From Bernardetia sp. (lineage in GTDB: Bacteria > Bacteroidota > Bacteroidia > Cytophagales > Bernardetiaceae), in the NCBI GenBank assembly GCA_020630575.1, contig JAHDBD010000014.1, positions 62,001-126,000 of the forward strand: 64,000 nucleotides of DNA, read 5' to 3'. Below the pieces are notes generated by a model. That model ran no database searches and was not told where the DNA came from. It was given only the letters and a program-made list of their open reading frames with translations. The translations under genes were made by a program, and so were the position numbers. Shown piece by piece: positions 51,649 to 61,355 of this stretch (positions are counted from its first letter, which is position 1; every line of letters starts with the position of its first letter).

Positions 51649-53262
51649 ATGCAACAACACGGAGTCAAGTCTAACCAATCAGGAATTGAGGAGCTAGGAA
51701 TAAAACATGCAGCGAACGTATATTGGAACTTGCCAGCGGCAGAGCTTATTGAACATGCACTAGATAAAAAAGAAGGTGTTTTGAACGATACAGGAGCTTT
51801 AATGTTTGATACAGGCAAGTTTACAGGGCGTTCTCCTAAAGATAGATTTATTGTAAAAGATGCAGAAACTGAAAATTCAGTATGGTGGGGAGATATCAAC
51901 ATTGCCTTCTCTCCAGAAAAATTTGATGCTCTAATGGAAAAAATGATTGAATCATTAGAAGGAAAAGATCTTTATGTGCGTGATGCGTATGCAGGTGCAG
52001 ATACAAATTATCAACTTAAGCTACGTGTTATTAATACAAATGCTTGTTCGAATCTTTTTTGTCATAACATGTTTATTCGTCCAGAACAAACAGAATTTGA
52101 ATCTTTTGATCCTACTTTCACTATTCTTCAAGTTCCAGAATATGAAGCTGATCCAGAAGTAGATGGTACTCGCCAAGCTAACTTTGCTATTATCAATTTC
52201 ACTAAAAAAATGATTTTGATTGGTGGAACAGGTTACACAGGCGAAATGAAAAAAGGAATTTTCTCTGTCTTGAATTATTTGCTTCCTCACAAACACAAAG
52301 TATTGTCGATGCACTGTTCGGCAAATATTGGACAAGATGGCGATACAGCTATTTTCTTTGGTCTTTCTGGAACAGGAAAAACTACACTTTCAGCAGACCC
52401 TAACCGTCCTCTTATTGGAGATGATGAACATGGATGGACTTCTGATTCGGTATTTAACTTTGAAGGAGGTTGTTATGCAAAAGTAATTGACCTTACAGAA
52501 GAAAAAGAGCCTCAAATCTTTAATGCTGTTAAGTTTGGTGCATTATTAGAAAATACTCGCTTCCATGAAGGAACTAGAAAAGTAGATTATCTCAACTCTT
52601 CAGTTACTGAAAATACTCGTGTAGCTTATCCAATTTATCATATTGATAATGCTGTTGAGCCTTCTGTGGGTGGTGTTCCAAAAAATATTTTCTTCCTTAC
52701 TTGTGATGCGTATGGTGTATTGCCTCCAATTTCTAAACTAGAAAAAGGACAAGCCATGTATCACTTTATTTCGGGTTATACTGCCAAAGTTGCAGGAACA
52801 GAGGTAGGCATTACAGAACCACAACGTACTTTCTCGGCTTGTTTTGGTGCAGCATTTTTACCTTTGCACCCTACTAAATATGCAGAAATGTTGGGTAAGA
52901 AAATGGAAGAATCAAATGTAAACGTTTGGCTTATCAATACTGGATGGTCAGGTGGTGGCTATGGTGTAGGTTCAAGAATGAAACTTTCTTATACTCGTGC
53001 TATGATTACGGCTGCTTTGGAAGGAAAATTAGACAATGTAAACTTTGAGGAACAACCAATTTTTGGAGTAAAAATTCCTAGTCAATGTCCAAATGTTCCT
53101 ACTGAAATCTTGAATCCTAAAAACACATGGAAAAATAAAGAAGAATATGATGCTACTGCTAATAAATTAGCGACTGCATTTGTAACTAACTTCGAAAAAT
53201 ATGCAGAGTATGCAAATGATGAGATTATGGCTGGAGCACCTAAAGCAATGGCAAATTCGTAA
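51649..53262 (+). CDS. pckA: Phosphoenolpyruvate carboxykinase (ATP)
   Basis: Converts oxaloacetate and ATP to phosphoenolpyruvate, CO2 and ADP, first committed step of gluconeogenesis. 537 residues, normal length. Seen: TGKFTGRSPKDRFIVKD, the kinase-type P-loop FFGLSGTGKTTLSADPNRPLIGDDEHGW (metal Asp pair GDDEHGW), the CAYPIYHIDN segment, FLTCDAYGVLPPISKL, YHFISGYTAKVAGTE, FGAAFLPLHPTKYAEML, GWSGGGYG. It carries a long leader with a promoter about 400 bp upstream, and a strong terminator follows, so it is a single-gene transcript. Confidence 0.97.
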   Translation: MQQHGVKSNQSGIEELGIKHAANVYWNLPAAELIEHALDKKEGVLNDTGALMFDTGKFTGRSPKDRFIVKDAETENSVWWGDINIAFSPEKFDALMEKMIESLEGKDLYVRDAYAGADTNYQLKLRVINTNACSNLFCHNMFIRPEQTEFESFDPTFTILQVPEYEADPEVDGTRQANFAIINFTKKMILIGGTGYTGEMKKGIFSVLNYLLPHKHKVLSMHCSANIGQDGDTAIFFGLSGTGKTTLSADPNRPLIGDDEHGWTSDSVFNFEGGCYAKVIDLTEEKEPQIFNAVKFGALLENTRFHEGTRKVDYLNSSVTENTRVAYPIYHIDNAVEPSVGGVPKNIFFLTCDAYGVLPPISKLEKGQAMYHFISGYTAKVAGTEVGITEPQRTFSACFGAAFLPLHPTKYAEMLGKKMEESNVNVWLINTGWSGGGYGVGSRMKLSYTRAMITAALEGKLDNVNFEEQPIFGVKIPSQCPNVPTEILNPKNTWKNKEEYDATANKLATAFVTNFEKYAEYANDEIMAGAPKAMANS

Positions 53263-53298
53263 TCTTATTTCAAGATAATTTCAAATTATAATTTTAAG

Positions 53299-53330
53299 AA
53301 GTCTTATTCTACTGTTTTAGAATAAGACTT
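53299..53330 (+). terminator. pckA terminator
   Basis: AAGTCTTATTCTA (53299-53311) pairs with TAGAATAAGACTT (53318-53330), 13 bp perfect, loop 6 nt, followed by TTTATTTTTT. Confidence 0.85.
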
Positions 53331-53355
53331 TTTATTTTTTAAGAGAGCTTTTTAT

Positions 53356-53480
53356 GAAGTTGTTTAAAATAGAACAATCGTATTTTGTGTGTCATAGAAT
53401 ACAGTAAAAATACAGCCTTTATAAGCATTTCAGCGTAGTGAAATTAACAAGCAAATGTGTAAAGCCTATTAAAATAGTAT
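53356..53480. repeat. Dispersed family, copy D (left end and core only)
   Basis: GAAGTTGTTTAAAATAG (53356-53372) matches the left terminal repeat of the element at 22900-23069 and the core CAGCGTAGTGAAATTAACAA (about 53431-53450) matches its hairpin core; the right terminal repeat is not intact. Confidence 0.5.
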
Positions 53481-53910
53481 GTCACAATTTATTCTTTGCT
53501 TTGTTAAATTAGTGATGAAAGACAACAAAAAATAAAAAATATATCGAAATAATAGTTGATTTTTGTATAAAAATTTGCAATTTTGTGTAAAATTATTCTG
53601 AACAAGAATAATTTTATTTTTTACTATATAATAGTATATTCAATCAAAATTAGTTTTAGAAGTGTATGTTTAAACACTCAGACACCTTAAAGGTATAATT
53701 ATAGTTAAAAAGTGAATTATCTGATACCATTGAGTATACTGATAAATTTAATTTTAACTTCGCTGATTTATCAATTCTAAATCTTAATAAGTTTTAATGT
53801 AGTTTTTTCTACCTAAAATAGTAAAAACTACTTACGACAAATATAAAAAGTTGTTTCTATACATGAGATAGAAATTAAACAACTAGACATTTAACTTAAC
53901 CTAAAAAAAA

Positions 53911-54729
53911 TTGAAAGTTTCCATTGTAACTGTAGTTTATAACAATGTATCAATGGTAGCAGACGCTATTGAATCTGTTTTAAATCAAGATTATCCTGAC
54001 TTAGAATATATTCTTATTGACGGAGCCTCAACAGACGGAACTACCGAACTGGTACGTATGTATCAAAATCGTATTACTCGTTTTATTTCAGAGAAAGATG
54101 AAGGGCTTTATGATGCTATCAACAAAGGAATTCGCATGTGTAGTGGAGATATTATAGGATTACTTCATTCTGATGATTTTTATCCAAATAATAAAGTGGT
54201 TTCTTCTTTTGTAAAAGCTTTTGAAGAAAAAAATACAGATGCTGTATATGGCGATTTGCTCTATGTAGATAAAGAAGATACTCAAAAAGTAATTAGATAT
54301 TGGCAATCTGGAGAATTTGACTGTGATAGTTTTTATAAAGGATGGATGCCTCCTCATCCTGCCCTTTTTATAAAAAAAGAATGCTATCAAAAATATGGTG
54401 TGTATGATACCCGATTTAAAAGTGCTGCCGATTACGAACTTACTTTGCGTATGCTTTTGAAAAATAAAATATCAGCAACTTATATACCTATGGTAATGGC
54501 TAGTATGCGTACAGGAGGGAAAAGCAATAGTAGCTTGAGAAATCGTTTGATGGCAAATATAGAAGACTATAAAGCTTGGAAAATCAATGACTTACAACCT
54601 AAGTTTTATACTCGTTTTATGAAGCCTTTGTCAAAAATACCTCAGTATTTCCATGGTATTACTCAAGAAAAATTAGAACTTGTTTATGCAGCTTCTAACT
54701 CATATTCAAATAATGAAGTAGAAGTATAA
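53911..54729 (+). CDS. Glycosyltransferase family 2 protein
   Basis: 272 residues. Start is TTG at 53911 (no ATG or GTG upstream in frame before stops), which gives the family-normal MKVSIVTVVYNNVSMVADAIESVLNQDYP. GT-A motifs: DGASTDGTTELV, DEGLYDAINKGIRMCSGDIIGLLHSDDFY (the D-x-D equivalent HSDD), and PALFIKKECYQKYG...SAADYELTLRML with the acceptor-side acidic site. It is followed 94 bp later by a Wza-like export lipoprotein, so both probably serve a secreted polysaccharide. Confidence 0.9.
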   Translation: MKVSIVTVVYNNVSMVADAIESVLNQDYPDLEYILIDGASTDGTTELVRMYQNRITRFISEKDEGLYDAINKGIRMCSGDIIGLLHSDDFYPNNKVVSSFVKAFEEKNTDAVYGDLLYVDKEDTQKVIRYWQSGEFDCDSFYKGWMPPHPALFIKKECYQKYGVYDTRFKSAADYELTLRMLLKNKISATYIPMVMASMRTGGKSNSSLRNRLMANIEDYKAWKINDLQPKFYTRFMKPLSKIPQYFHGITQEKLELVYAASNSYSNNEVEV

Positions 54730-54823
54730 ACCATAAAAAAGATTGTGCCACAACTTTGTATTTTATTTTACCTTCAACTCTGAGAAAACAGAATTGAAGG
54801 TTATTTTATTATTAAATGCTATT

Positions 54824-55639
54824 ATGAAAAATATTACTTTACTTTTACTTCTCTTATCTATTTTATCTTTTTCTAGTTGTATTCCTACTCGCAACCTCAC
54901 TTATTTAAAAGGAAAACAACAAGAAAATCCAAATATAGGAAGTACTACCCCTTCAAATTATTCTTTAGATTTTACTTCATATAGATTACAGTCTTACGAT
55001 ATTTTAGGTATCAATGTACAGAGTATTGTGCCTTCAAAATATGATTTAGGTACAACAGAAGCTAGTAACATACAATCTAAACAAGCAAGTGGGAGTGGGC
55101 AAAATGGAAATGCTCTTTTATCAGGGTATACAATTAGTGATAGTGGTTTTGTTCAAGTTCCTCTAGTTGGAAGTGTGCAGGTAGCTGGACTTACAGTAGA
55201 TGAAGCAGCTAGTAAAATAAAAGCTGAAGTAGAAGAGCGATTTACAGAAGTAATAGTAAAAGTGCAATTGCTTACTTTTCAAGTTACTATGCTTGGAGAA
55301 GTATCTTCACCAGGACAAATTACAATCTATAATATGCGAATGACTACCATTTTAGATGTAATGGCTTTGGCAGGTGAGCCTTTAGTTACAGCCAACAGAC
55401 AAAAAGTAAGAATTATGAGACGAAAAGGAGCTACATTAGAAAGCTATTATGTAGATCTTACTCAAGATGATATTCTTACTTCTCCTCTTTTTTATGTCCA
55501 ACCTGGGGATATTATTTATGTAGAACCATTGAAAGGAAATAAAGCACTACAAACAAATGCGCCTCTGATTGGAATTGTAGGAACAATTATGAATTTTGCT
55601 TTTTTCATAACTAACTTTTTCTTCATAATAAATCGCTAA
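54824..55639 (+). CDS. Polysaccharide export (Wza/GumB-like) outer-membrane lipoprotein
   Basis: 271 residues from ATG 54824; a longer frame from 54743 only adds residues before the lipoprotein signal (KNITLLLLLLSILSFSSCIPTRN, Cys20). Polysaccharide export domain: SYDILGINVQSIVPS, GYTISDSGFVQVPLVGSVQVAGLTVDEAASKIKAEVEERF; SLBB domain: LLTFQVTMLGEVSSPGQITIYNMRMTTILDVMALAGEPL. A C-terminal hydrophobic segment (about 245-268) is likely a membrane helix, as in the Wza family. The inner-membrane partner Wzc is not next to it: kynU follows. The islet is therefore only two genes. Confidence 0.9.
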   Translation: MKNITLLLLLLSILSFSSCIPTRNLTYLKGKQQENPNIGSTTPSNYSLDFTSYRLQSYDILGINVQSIVPSKYDLGTTEASNIQSKQASGSGQNGNALLSGYTISDSGFVQVPLVGSVQVAGLTVDEAASKIKAEVEERFTEVIVKVQLLTFQVTMLGEVSSPGQITIYNMRMTTILDVMALAGEPLVTANRQKVRIMRRKGATLESYYVDLTQDDILTSPLFYVQPGDIIYVEPLKGNKALQTNAPLIGIVGTIMNFAFFITNFFFIINR

Positions 55640-55678
55640 AATAATTTATAAAAAATCACGCAAACAAAATTACCAAAA

Positions 55679-56980
55679 ATGAACTTCGAAACCACTAAAG
55701 ACTTTGCAGCACAATTAGACAATAATGACTCTCTAGCTCATTTTAGAGATAAATTTTGGATTCCTACAATGAATTCTGTTTTAGGTTCTACTAATTCTGA
55801 TACTAAAGAGGTAGTTTATTTTTGTGGAAATTCTTTGGGGCTTCAACCCAAAACTACTAAAGCCTATATTGAACAAGAATTAGAAGATTGGAAAAATTTA
55901 GGTGTAGAGGGGCATTTTCATGGAAAAAATCCATGGCTCTCCTATCACAAACTCCTTACAAATCAAACAGCCAAAATTGTAGGTGCAAAACCAATTGAGG
56001 TAGTGGTTATGAATAACCTTACTGTTAATTTGCATTTATTAATGGTTTCCTTTTATCGTCCTACTCAAAAACGTTTCAAAATATTGATGGAAGGTGGAGC
56101 TTTTCCTTCTGACCAGTATGCTGTCGAATCTCAAGTTAAATTTCACGGATTTTCGCCATACGATGCCATTGTAGAAATGATTCCTAGAGAAAATGAAGAA
56201 ACACTAAGAACAGAAGATATTACAAAAAAAATAGAAGAATTAGGTGATGAATTGGCTCTAGTTATGTTTGGTGGTGTAAATTATTACACAGGACAATTTT
56301 TTGACTTAGAAAGAATTACAAAAGCATCCCACAGAGTAGGTGCAACAGCAGGATTTGATTTGGCTCATGCAGCAGGAAATGTTCCCTTAAAACTAAGTGA
56401 TTGGAATGTGGATTTTGCCACATGGTGTAGTTACAAGTACCTCAATTCGGGTGCTGGTGGAACTTCTGGTGTATTTGTAAATGAAAAATATGCTGCTGAT
56501 GATTCACTTCCACGTTTTGCAGGTTGGTGGGGACACGATGAAAAAGTCCGTTTTCAGATGAAAAAGGGATTTATTCCGATGCGTGGTGCAGAAGGTTGGC
56601 AGCTAAGTAATGCACAGATTTTGCCAATGGCAGCACACAAAGCCTCTTTAGATATTTTTGAGGAAGCAGGTTTTGAAAATCTAAGAGAAAAAAGTGAGAA
56701 ACTAACAGCTTATATGGAATTTTTGATAGAAAGTTTTAATGCAGCACAATCTAAAATCCAAATCCAAATTCTTACACCAAAAAATGTAGCTGAAAGAGGT
56801 TGTCAGTTGTCTTTAGTTTTTGATAAAGAAGGCAAAAAATATCACGAAATTCTGACTCAAAAAGGAGTTATTTCAGACTGGAGAGAACCCAATGTTATCC
56901 GAATTGCACCTATACCTTTGTACAATTCTTTTATGGACTGCTACCGTTTTTACGAAATTTTGAAAAAAATCGCTTTTTAG
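55679..56980 (+). CDS. kynU: Kynureninase
   Basis: PLP enzyme of tryptophan breakdown that splits kynurenine to anthranilate and alanine. 433 residues. Seen: FCGNSLGLQPKTTKAYIEQELEDW, GAKPIEVVVMNNLTVNLHLL, FGGVNYYTGQFFDL, AGFDLAHAAGNVPLKLSDWNVDFATWCSYKYLNSGAGGTSGVFVNEKY (PLP Lys in SYKYLNSG), RFAGWWGHDEKVRFQM, and MRGAEGWQLSNAQILPMA. All catalytic segments are intact. Tryptophan-dioxygenase and kynurenine-hydroxylase genes are not in the window. It is close behind the Wza-like gene (39 bp) but is functionally unrelated. Confidence 0.95.
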   Translation: MNFETTKDFAAQLDNNDSLAHFRDKFWIPTMNSVLGSTNSDTKEVVYFCGNSLGLQPKTTKAYIEQELEDWKNLGVEGHFHGKNPWLSYHKLLTNQTAKIVGAKPIEVVVMNNLTVNLHLLMVSFYRPTQKRFKILMEGGAFPSDQYAVESQVKFHGFSPYDAIVEMIPRENEETLRTEDITKKIEELGDELALVMFGGVNYYTGQFFDLERITKASHRVGATAGFDLAHAAGNVPLKLSDWNVDFATWCSYKYLNSGAGGTSGVFVNEKYAADDSLPRFAGWWGHDEKVRFQMKKGFIPMRGAEGWQLSNAQILPMAAHKASLDIFEEAGFENLREKSEKLTAYMEFLIESFNAAQSKIQIQILTPKNVAERGCQLSLVFDKEGKKYHEILTQKGVISDWREPNVIRIAPIPLYNSFMDCYRFYEILKKIAF

Positions 56981-56993
56981 ATTTTTTTGTTTT

Positions 56994-57044
56994 AAAATAG
57001 CGTTACCGAACTATTTATTTTATAAAAGTATGTAACGCTATTTT
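56994..57044. terminator. Bidirectional terminator
   Basis: AAAATAGCGTTA (56994-57005) pairs with TAACGCTATTTT (57033-57044), 12 bp perfect with a 27-nt loop, between convergent kynU and VWA genes. Confidence 0.65.
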
Positions 57045-57058
57045 AATATTACATAGAA

Positions 57059-57697
57059 TTAACTATAAAAATCATCTTTTGTATCTTCGTTATTTCTAAT
57101 CTTTGCACTATATTTCATACGTGATGCTTTTTCTTTGCTAAACATTTTTTTAATGTCTTGCGTATTTGCCTCAAATTTCATTGTATTAGTAATAGAAATT
57201 GCTGCTGCAAATGCTTCTACATCGTGATTTGCACCGATATAAGTGAATGTCCAGTTTTCTTGTTTTAACTCCTCAACCATTTTTTTGATGGTTGCTCCAT
57301 TAAATTCTTTTGATGAATTTTCTTCTCCATCTGTCAAGATTGTAACCAAAACATTGTACTCTGAATGTGTTTGAGTTATTTTCCGAAGCTGCGAAATACT
57401 GTTTCCCATGGCATCAAAAAGTGGCGTTCCTGCTGTTGGGTTGTATTTTGTCTTGTCAATTTCATTTAGTTTTTCTACACTTTCATTTTCTAAAAGTGTT
57501 TTTGTATGTAAAGAATTGAAGGTAACAAGACTGATAAAATGACCTTGCTCTGGATACTGCTTGGCAACTCCTTTTACAGTCTGGACAACTTCATTAAAAC
57601 CACTAATAATAGTTTCTTTGATAGAATTCATCGAACCACTCTCATCAAGAATAATAAGATTGAATACTTTGTGTATTTTCTGATTTGAATTTGACAT
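57059..57697 (-). CDS. Cytoplasmic VWA domain protein
   Basis: 212 residues from ATG at 57697; the longer frame from 57820 would add 41 residues without family support. The VWA domain fills most of it: VFNLIILDESGSMNSIKETIISGFNEVVQTV (metal site D-x-S-x-S), FISLVTFNSLHTKTLL, TAGTPLFDAMGNSISQLRK, VLVTILTDGEENSSKEFNGATIKKM, WTFTYIGANHDVEAFAAA. The tail EDTKDDFYS is acidic. Close to stand-alone VWA proteins that act as cytoplasmic scaffolds; no partner gene seen. Confidence 0.85.
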   Translation of the reverse strand: MSNSNQKIHKVFNLIILDESGSMNSIKETIISGFNEVVQTVKGVAKQYPEQGHFISLVTFNSLHTKTLLENESVEKLNEIDKTKYNPTAGTPLFDAMGNSISQLRKITQTHSEYNVLVTILTDGEENSSKEFNGATIKKMVEELKQENWTFTYIGANHDVEAFAAAISITNTMKFEANTQDIKKMFSKEKASRMKYSAKIRNNEDTKDDFYS

Positions 57698-57997
57698 AAT
57701 AGGTAATTTGGATTTGATTGAAATAAATAAGAAAAAATGAATCTTCTTGAACTTTATGTAACTAAAAATATGTTGAGAGCCTGTGCAGATAATAAATAAC
57801 ACAAAATTATTACAAGACAATTATTCTTTTGAATAAATTTATGCTTACATTTACATCTTTATTCTTTTTATCGATTGTTTGTTACATCAAATTTTGATTT
57901 GATATTTCATAAAAAAATAAAATATACCACAAGCAATGCACCTAATTTTCTCACATAACACTTATTTACATTACTCAATTTAAACAAAAATTATAAC

Positions 57998-58879
57998 ATG
58001 AAAAAAATAGTATTTAGTTTCTTGGCTCTTTTTATGACCTTTTTTAGTTTGACTACTTATGCTCAAGTAGTAGAGGATAGCACACAAATTTTAATCAATA
58101 ACATAGAAAAGTCACTTGATTATCAAACAGGTAGTATTGAACTTGAAACAGGAAATGCAACACTAACTGTTCCTGAAGGATTCGGTTATCTCAATAAAGA
58201 ACAAGCTAATTATGTTTTGAGCGATTTATGGGGTAATCCAAAAGATGAAACTATTTTGGGGCTTCTTGTTCCTTCTGATAAAGGTGTTTTAGCTGATAAT
58301 AGTTGGGTTTTTGTGATTAGCTTTGAAGAAATGGGTTATGTAGAAGATGAAGATGCTGATGATATTGATTATGATGAACTTTTAGAACAGTTGAAGGAAG
58401 AAACAAAAAATTCAAATACTGAAAGAAAGAGTTTGGGATATGAAACGATTGATTTTGTAGGTTGGGCATCAAAACCTTATTATGACAAAAATAAAAAAAT
58501 CCTACACTGGGCTAAAGAAGTAAAATTTGGCGAAAATCCAGAAAATACATTAAATTATAATTTACGTGTTTTGGGACGTAAAGGAGTATTTATGTTAAAT
58601 GCTGTGGCTTCTATGAAACAACTTCCAGAAGTAAAAGCAAATATCGACAATGTTATTGGAAGTGTGGAATTTAAAGAAGGACACAAATATGCTGATTTTA
58701 TTCCTGATGTAGATAACGTAGCTGCTTGGACAATTGGAGGATTAGTAGCAGGAAAAGTACTTGCTAAAACAGGTTTCTTTGTTGTGCTTCTTAAGTTTTG
58801 GAAAATTATTGCAGTAGCCATTGGAGGTGGAGCAACCACACTTTGGAAATTCTTGAAAGGACGCAAGAAGGAAGATTAA
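57998..58879 (+). CDS. DUF2167 membrane-anchored exported protein
   Basis: 293 residues. Signal peptide 1-22 (KKIVFSFLALFMTFFSLTTYAQ). Periplasmic part (about 40-245): SLDYQTGSIELETGNATLTVPEGFGYLNKEQANYVLSDLWGNP, SWVFVISFEEMGYVEDEDADDIDYDELLEQLKEE, VDFVGWASKPYYDKNKKILHWAKEVKFGENPENTLNYNLRVLGRKGVF, the DUF2167 pattern. A C-terminal hydrophobic hairpin (about 250-285: AAWTIGGLVAGKVLAKTGFFVVLLKFWKIIAVAIGGGATTLWKFL) anchors it in the membrane; basic tail RKKED. Function unknown. Terminator follows. Confidence 0.85.
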   Translation: MKKIVFSFLALFMTFFSLTTYAQVVEDSTQILINNIEKSLDYQTGSIELETGNATLTVPEGFGYLNKEQANYVLSDLWGNPKDETILGLLVPSDKGVLADNSWVFVISFEEMGYVEDEDADDIDYDELLEQLKEETKNSNTERKSLGYETIDFVGWASKPYYDKNKKILHWAKEVKFGENPENTLNYNLRVLGRKGVFMLNAVASMKQLPEVKANIDNVIGSVEFKEGHKYADFIPDVDNVAAWTIGGLVAGKVLAKTGFFVVLLKFWKIIAVAIGGGATTLWKFLKGRKKED

Positions 58880-59218
58880 TAGTATTAGACAAAGACAACA
58901 AAGCCTAATCATTTATACAATGGTTAGGCTTTTTTTACGATTCATCCTAATTAGAGATATTTCTATTTCCTCTTGTTGATAATTTTATGATAAATCTAAG
59001 TTTGGAGGGTTATGATAGAGTGGTTTTCTGACTGATTTTTTACAAAAAATGATAAATAGAACGCTTATGTAAAAAATTGAACTATTTATGAAGCCAAACT
59101 TGATGTTTATGAAAAACCATATCTAGGTAGTTGCTTTAATACTTACTTTTGAATAATTATTTTAACCTAAATAGTTAAATTATTTATCCAAATTTTAATA
59201 TCTAATCATAAACTTATT
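58880..59218. other. Intergenic region before T9SS gene
   Basis: About 340 bp between two plus-strand genes. It contains the DUF2167 terminator (58900-58932); the rest is AT-rich without frames or repeats that I recognise and must hold the promoter of the T9SS gene. Confidence 0.4.
58900..58932 (+). terminator. Terminator of the DUF2167 gene
   Basis: AAAGCCTAA (58900-58908) pairs with TTAGGCTTT (58924-58932); with the neighbouring bases the stem reaches 14 bp (one G-T pair) around a 5-nt loop, followed by T residues. Confidence 0.8.
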
Positions 59219-61285
59219 ATGAAAACTACTAGTTATTTTTTATCATTACTGATTGCTTTTTTCTGTATTTCTCAGCTACAAGCACAATCTCCACAATTAA
59301 AAAAATGGTATCTAAATCAATTTGAAGTTGATTTTTCTACTACATTACCTCAAGTGAATAGTTTACCTCAAACGTATCCTATTGTATTTGGAGGAACATC
59401 TTCAAATGGGTTTGCAAGAAATTCACATGGACACTATGATGACAATGGAAATATTCTATTCTATACAGCTGCACAATCAAATGGAAGTTTTTTAGAGTAC
59501 CGAGTAATCAATGGACAAGGAGCTATTATAGGAACATTAACTGAAACACCTGATAATAGTGCTGAAATGTCTATGATACCTTTTGGATGTAATGCACCCA
59601 ATAAATACTTGTTGATTTACTCTGCTCCTTATACGGTTCAAAAACTTGGAAAAATAGAAAAAGTCATGGCTCCTTGTTGGTCTAGGTTAGTATATACAGT
59701 AATAGATTTGGGTACAAACACAGTTAGTCCTTCCTATCAAGTACCTAATTTAGATAGAGATTGTCCTAGCAAGGCACAAGCAGTTGGAAAACCAAGACCA
59801 GATGGAACACGTTGGCTATATACTAATGCAGAAAGAGATATTGTGAAATGTAAAATCGATTTTACTCAATCGTATTCAAATATTATTAGTGTTTCAAATA
59901 TTATTCATGCTGAAAACCATATTATGAATATAGTGGAATTAGAATTGTCTCCTAACCAAAATTTTTTAGCTTGGACAGATAGAGCAAATGATGTAAATTA
60001 TGACTTTGCTGTAATGGCATTAGATAGTAATGGAGATAGAAATATGAACGGAGTTTTTACAAAACAAGACATTCCTACCTCTTCATTTAATCCAAATATT
60101 CCTAAAGCATCAGGAATTGAATTTGTAGGAGAAGGTGTAGGAAACTTTTTTCTGTTTGTAGGTTTTAATACATTTGGAACAGATACAGCTAAAGATGGAA
60201 TTTATAACTTTAATTTTATAAACTACTCTCTGACTCAATTAGCCAATACATCAGGATTTGTAAAATCTCATATTGAAAGAGCTGGTAATGGCAGATGTTA
60301 TGCAGTCAATGCAAACTCACTATTAGATATTAGTGCATTAAGTATAACAACTCTTCCAAACAGCACAGATTATTTTCCTTATGATAAAACAGGTGCTACT
60401 GTTATTGATTATCAAAACATAAATGATTATGGAGTATATGTACTTCCTGATCAAGTAGATGGAGAAGTAATTAGTTCTAATTATACTCTGCCAGATGTAT
60501 CTCATCTAACAGGTAATGTATGTAAAAGTGATGCTATTCTTAGCTTTCCGACAAGCATCAGTAACTATACAATTACAGTTGAAAAACCATTTCAAACTCC
60601 TTGTGTATATCAAGGTACTGCAAGAACACTTGATTTGACAACAATTTGTGATATTCAGTGTGGAGGAAATGTTTGTGATAACAGATATCGTATAAAAATA
60701 GAAGCAACACTTTGTAATGGACAACAGCTAGTGTCTCAGTCTGGTGTTTTTAATATATTGTGTGTTCCAGCGAAACCAGTAGTACAAATAGGTCATCGTT
60801 TTCTTTGTCCTGAACAAACTACTTGGGGAAAAGTAACAAATCAATATCCACAAGGAACTACAATAGAATGGTTTCAAGGTGGAAATTTATTTGCAACAGG
60901 AGCGAGTATAACAGGTATATCAGGCAGCTTTACGGTACGTATAACAGATGCAAGTGGCTGTTATGTTGAAGAAAACGTATTAATTGGACTAAAAGAGTGT
61001 AATAAAGAAGTATTATTCAAGACAGAAAATTCTATCAATTCTATTGATGATTCTGTTATCTATCCAAATCCAGCTAAAAATCAGGCAACTATCAAGCTTT
61101 TTGAAAATGAAGTTATAGAATATATCACAATCAAAGATGCTAGAGGTATGTTAGTTAAATCGTACAAAAATGTGTCAGAAGTGACTAAGACTATAGATAT
61201 TTCAAAATTGAGTGTAGGTTTTTATATTGTAGAAGTTATATCTCAAAACAAAAAACAGTATATCTCAAAATTGATTGTTGAGTAA
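59219..61285 (+). CDS. Secreted protein with T9SS type A sorting domain
   Basis: 688 residues. Signal peptide 1-22 (SYFLSLLIAFFCISQLQAQ). Beta-rich body: GNGHYDDNGNILFYTAAQ-like strands (HGHYDDNGNILFYTAAQSNGSF), FGCNAPNKYLLIYSAPY, VSPSYQVPNLDRDCPSKAQ, GVGNFFLFVGFNTFGTD, and two late cysteine-rich segments (CKSDAILSFP, CDIQCGGNVCDNRYRIKIEATLC, CVPAKPVVQIGHRFLC, CYVEENVLIGLKEC) that look like Ig-like modules. The C-terminal 75 residues (VIYPNPAKNQATIKLFENEVIEYITIKDARGMLVKSYK, GFYIVEVISQNKKQYISKLIVE) are a type A sorting domain. No enzymatic motif; a surface or released protein. Confidence 0.87.
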   Translation: MKTTSYFLSLLIAFFCISQLQAQSPQLKKWYLNQFEVDFSTTLPQVNSLPQTYPIVFGGTSSNGFARNSHGHYDDNGNILFYTAAQSNGSFLEYRVINGQGAIIGTLTETPDNSAEMSMIPFGCNAPNKYLLIYSAPYTVQKLGKIEKVMAPCWSRLVYTVIDLGTNTVSPSYQVPNLDRDCPSKAQAVGKPRPDGTRWLYTNAERDIVKCKIDFTQSYSNIISVSNIIHAENHIMNIVELELSPNQNFLAWTDRANDVNYDFAVMALDSNGDRNMNGVFTKQDIPTSSFNPNIPKASGIEFVGEGVGNFFLFVGFNTFGTDTAKDGIYNFNFINYSLTQLANTSGFVKSHIERAGNGRCYAVNANSLLDISALSITTLPNSTDYFPYDKTGATVIDYQNINDYGVYVLPDQVDGEVISSNYTLPDVSHLTGNVCKSDAILSFPTSISNYTITVEKPFQTPCVYQGTARTLDLTTICDIQCGGNVCDNRYRIKIEATLCNGQQLVSQSGVFNILCVPAKPVVQIGHRFLCPEQTTWGKVTNQYPQGTTIEWFQGGNLFATGASITGISGSFTVRITDASGCYVEENVLIGLKECNKEVLFKTENSINSIDDSVIYPNPAKNQATIKLFENEVIEYITIKDARGMLVKSYKNVSEVTKTIDISKLSVGFYIVEVISQNKKQYISKLIVE

Positions 61286-61316
61286 TTCCAACATATAAAT
61301 TTTGCTTTTTATTCAA

Positions 61317-61350
61317 AAACACTCCTTTACTTAATGGTGAAGGAGTGTTT
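61317..61350. terminator. Bidirectional terminator
   Basis: AAACACTCCTT (61317-61327) pairs with AAGGAGTGTTT (61340-61350), 11 bp, followed by GTTTTTT, between convergent genes. Confidence 0.75.
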
Positions 61351-61355
61351 GTTTT

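Larger units (their letters stand above)
53263..53910. other. 648-bp AT-rich intergenic region with repeat remnants
   Basis: It holds the pckA terminator, a worn copy of the dispersed element (53356-53480) and an imperfect inverted repeat at 53849-53884 (AGTTGTTTCTAT / ATAGAAATTAAACAACT). No frame of note. It must contain the promoter of the glycosyltransferase gene. Confidence 0.5.
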
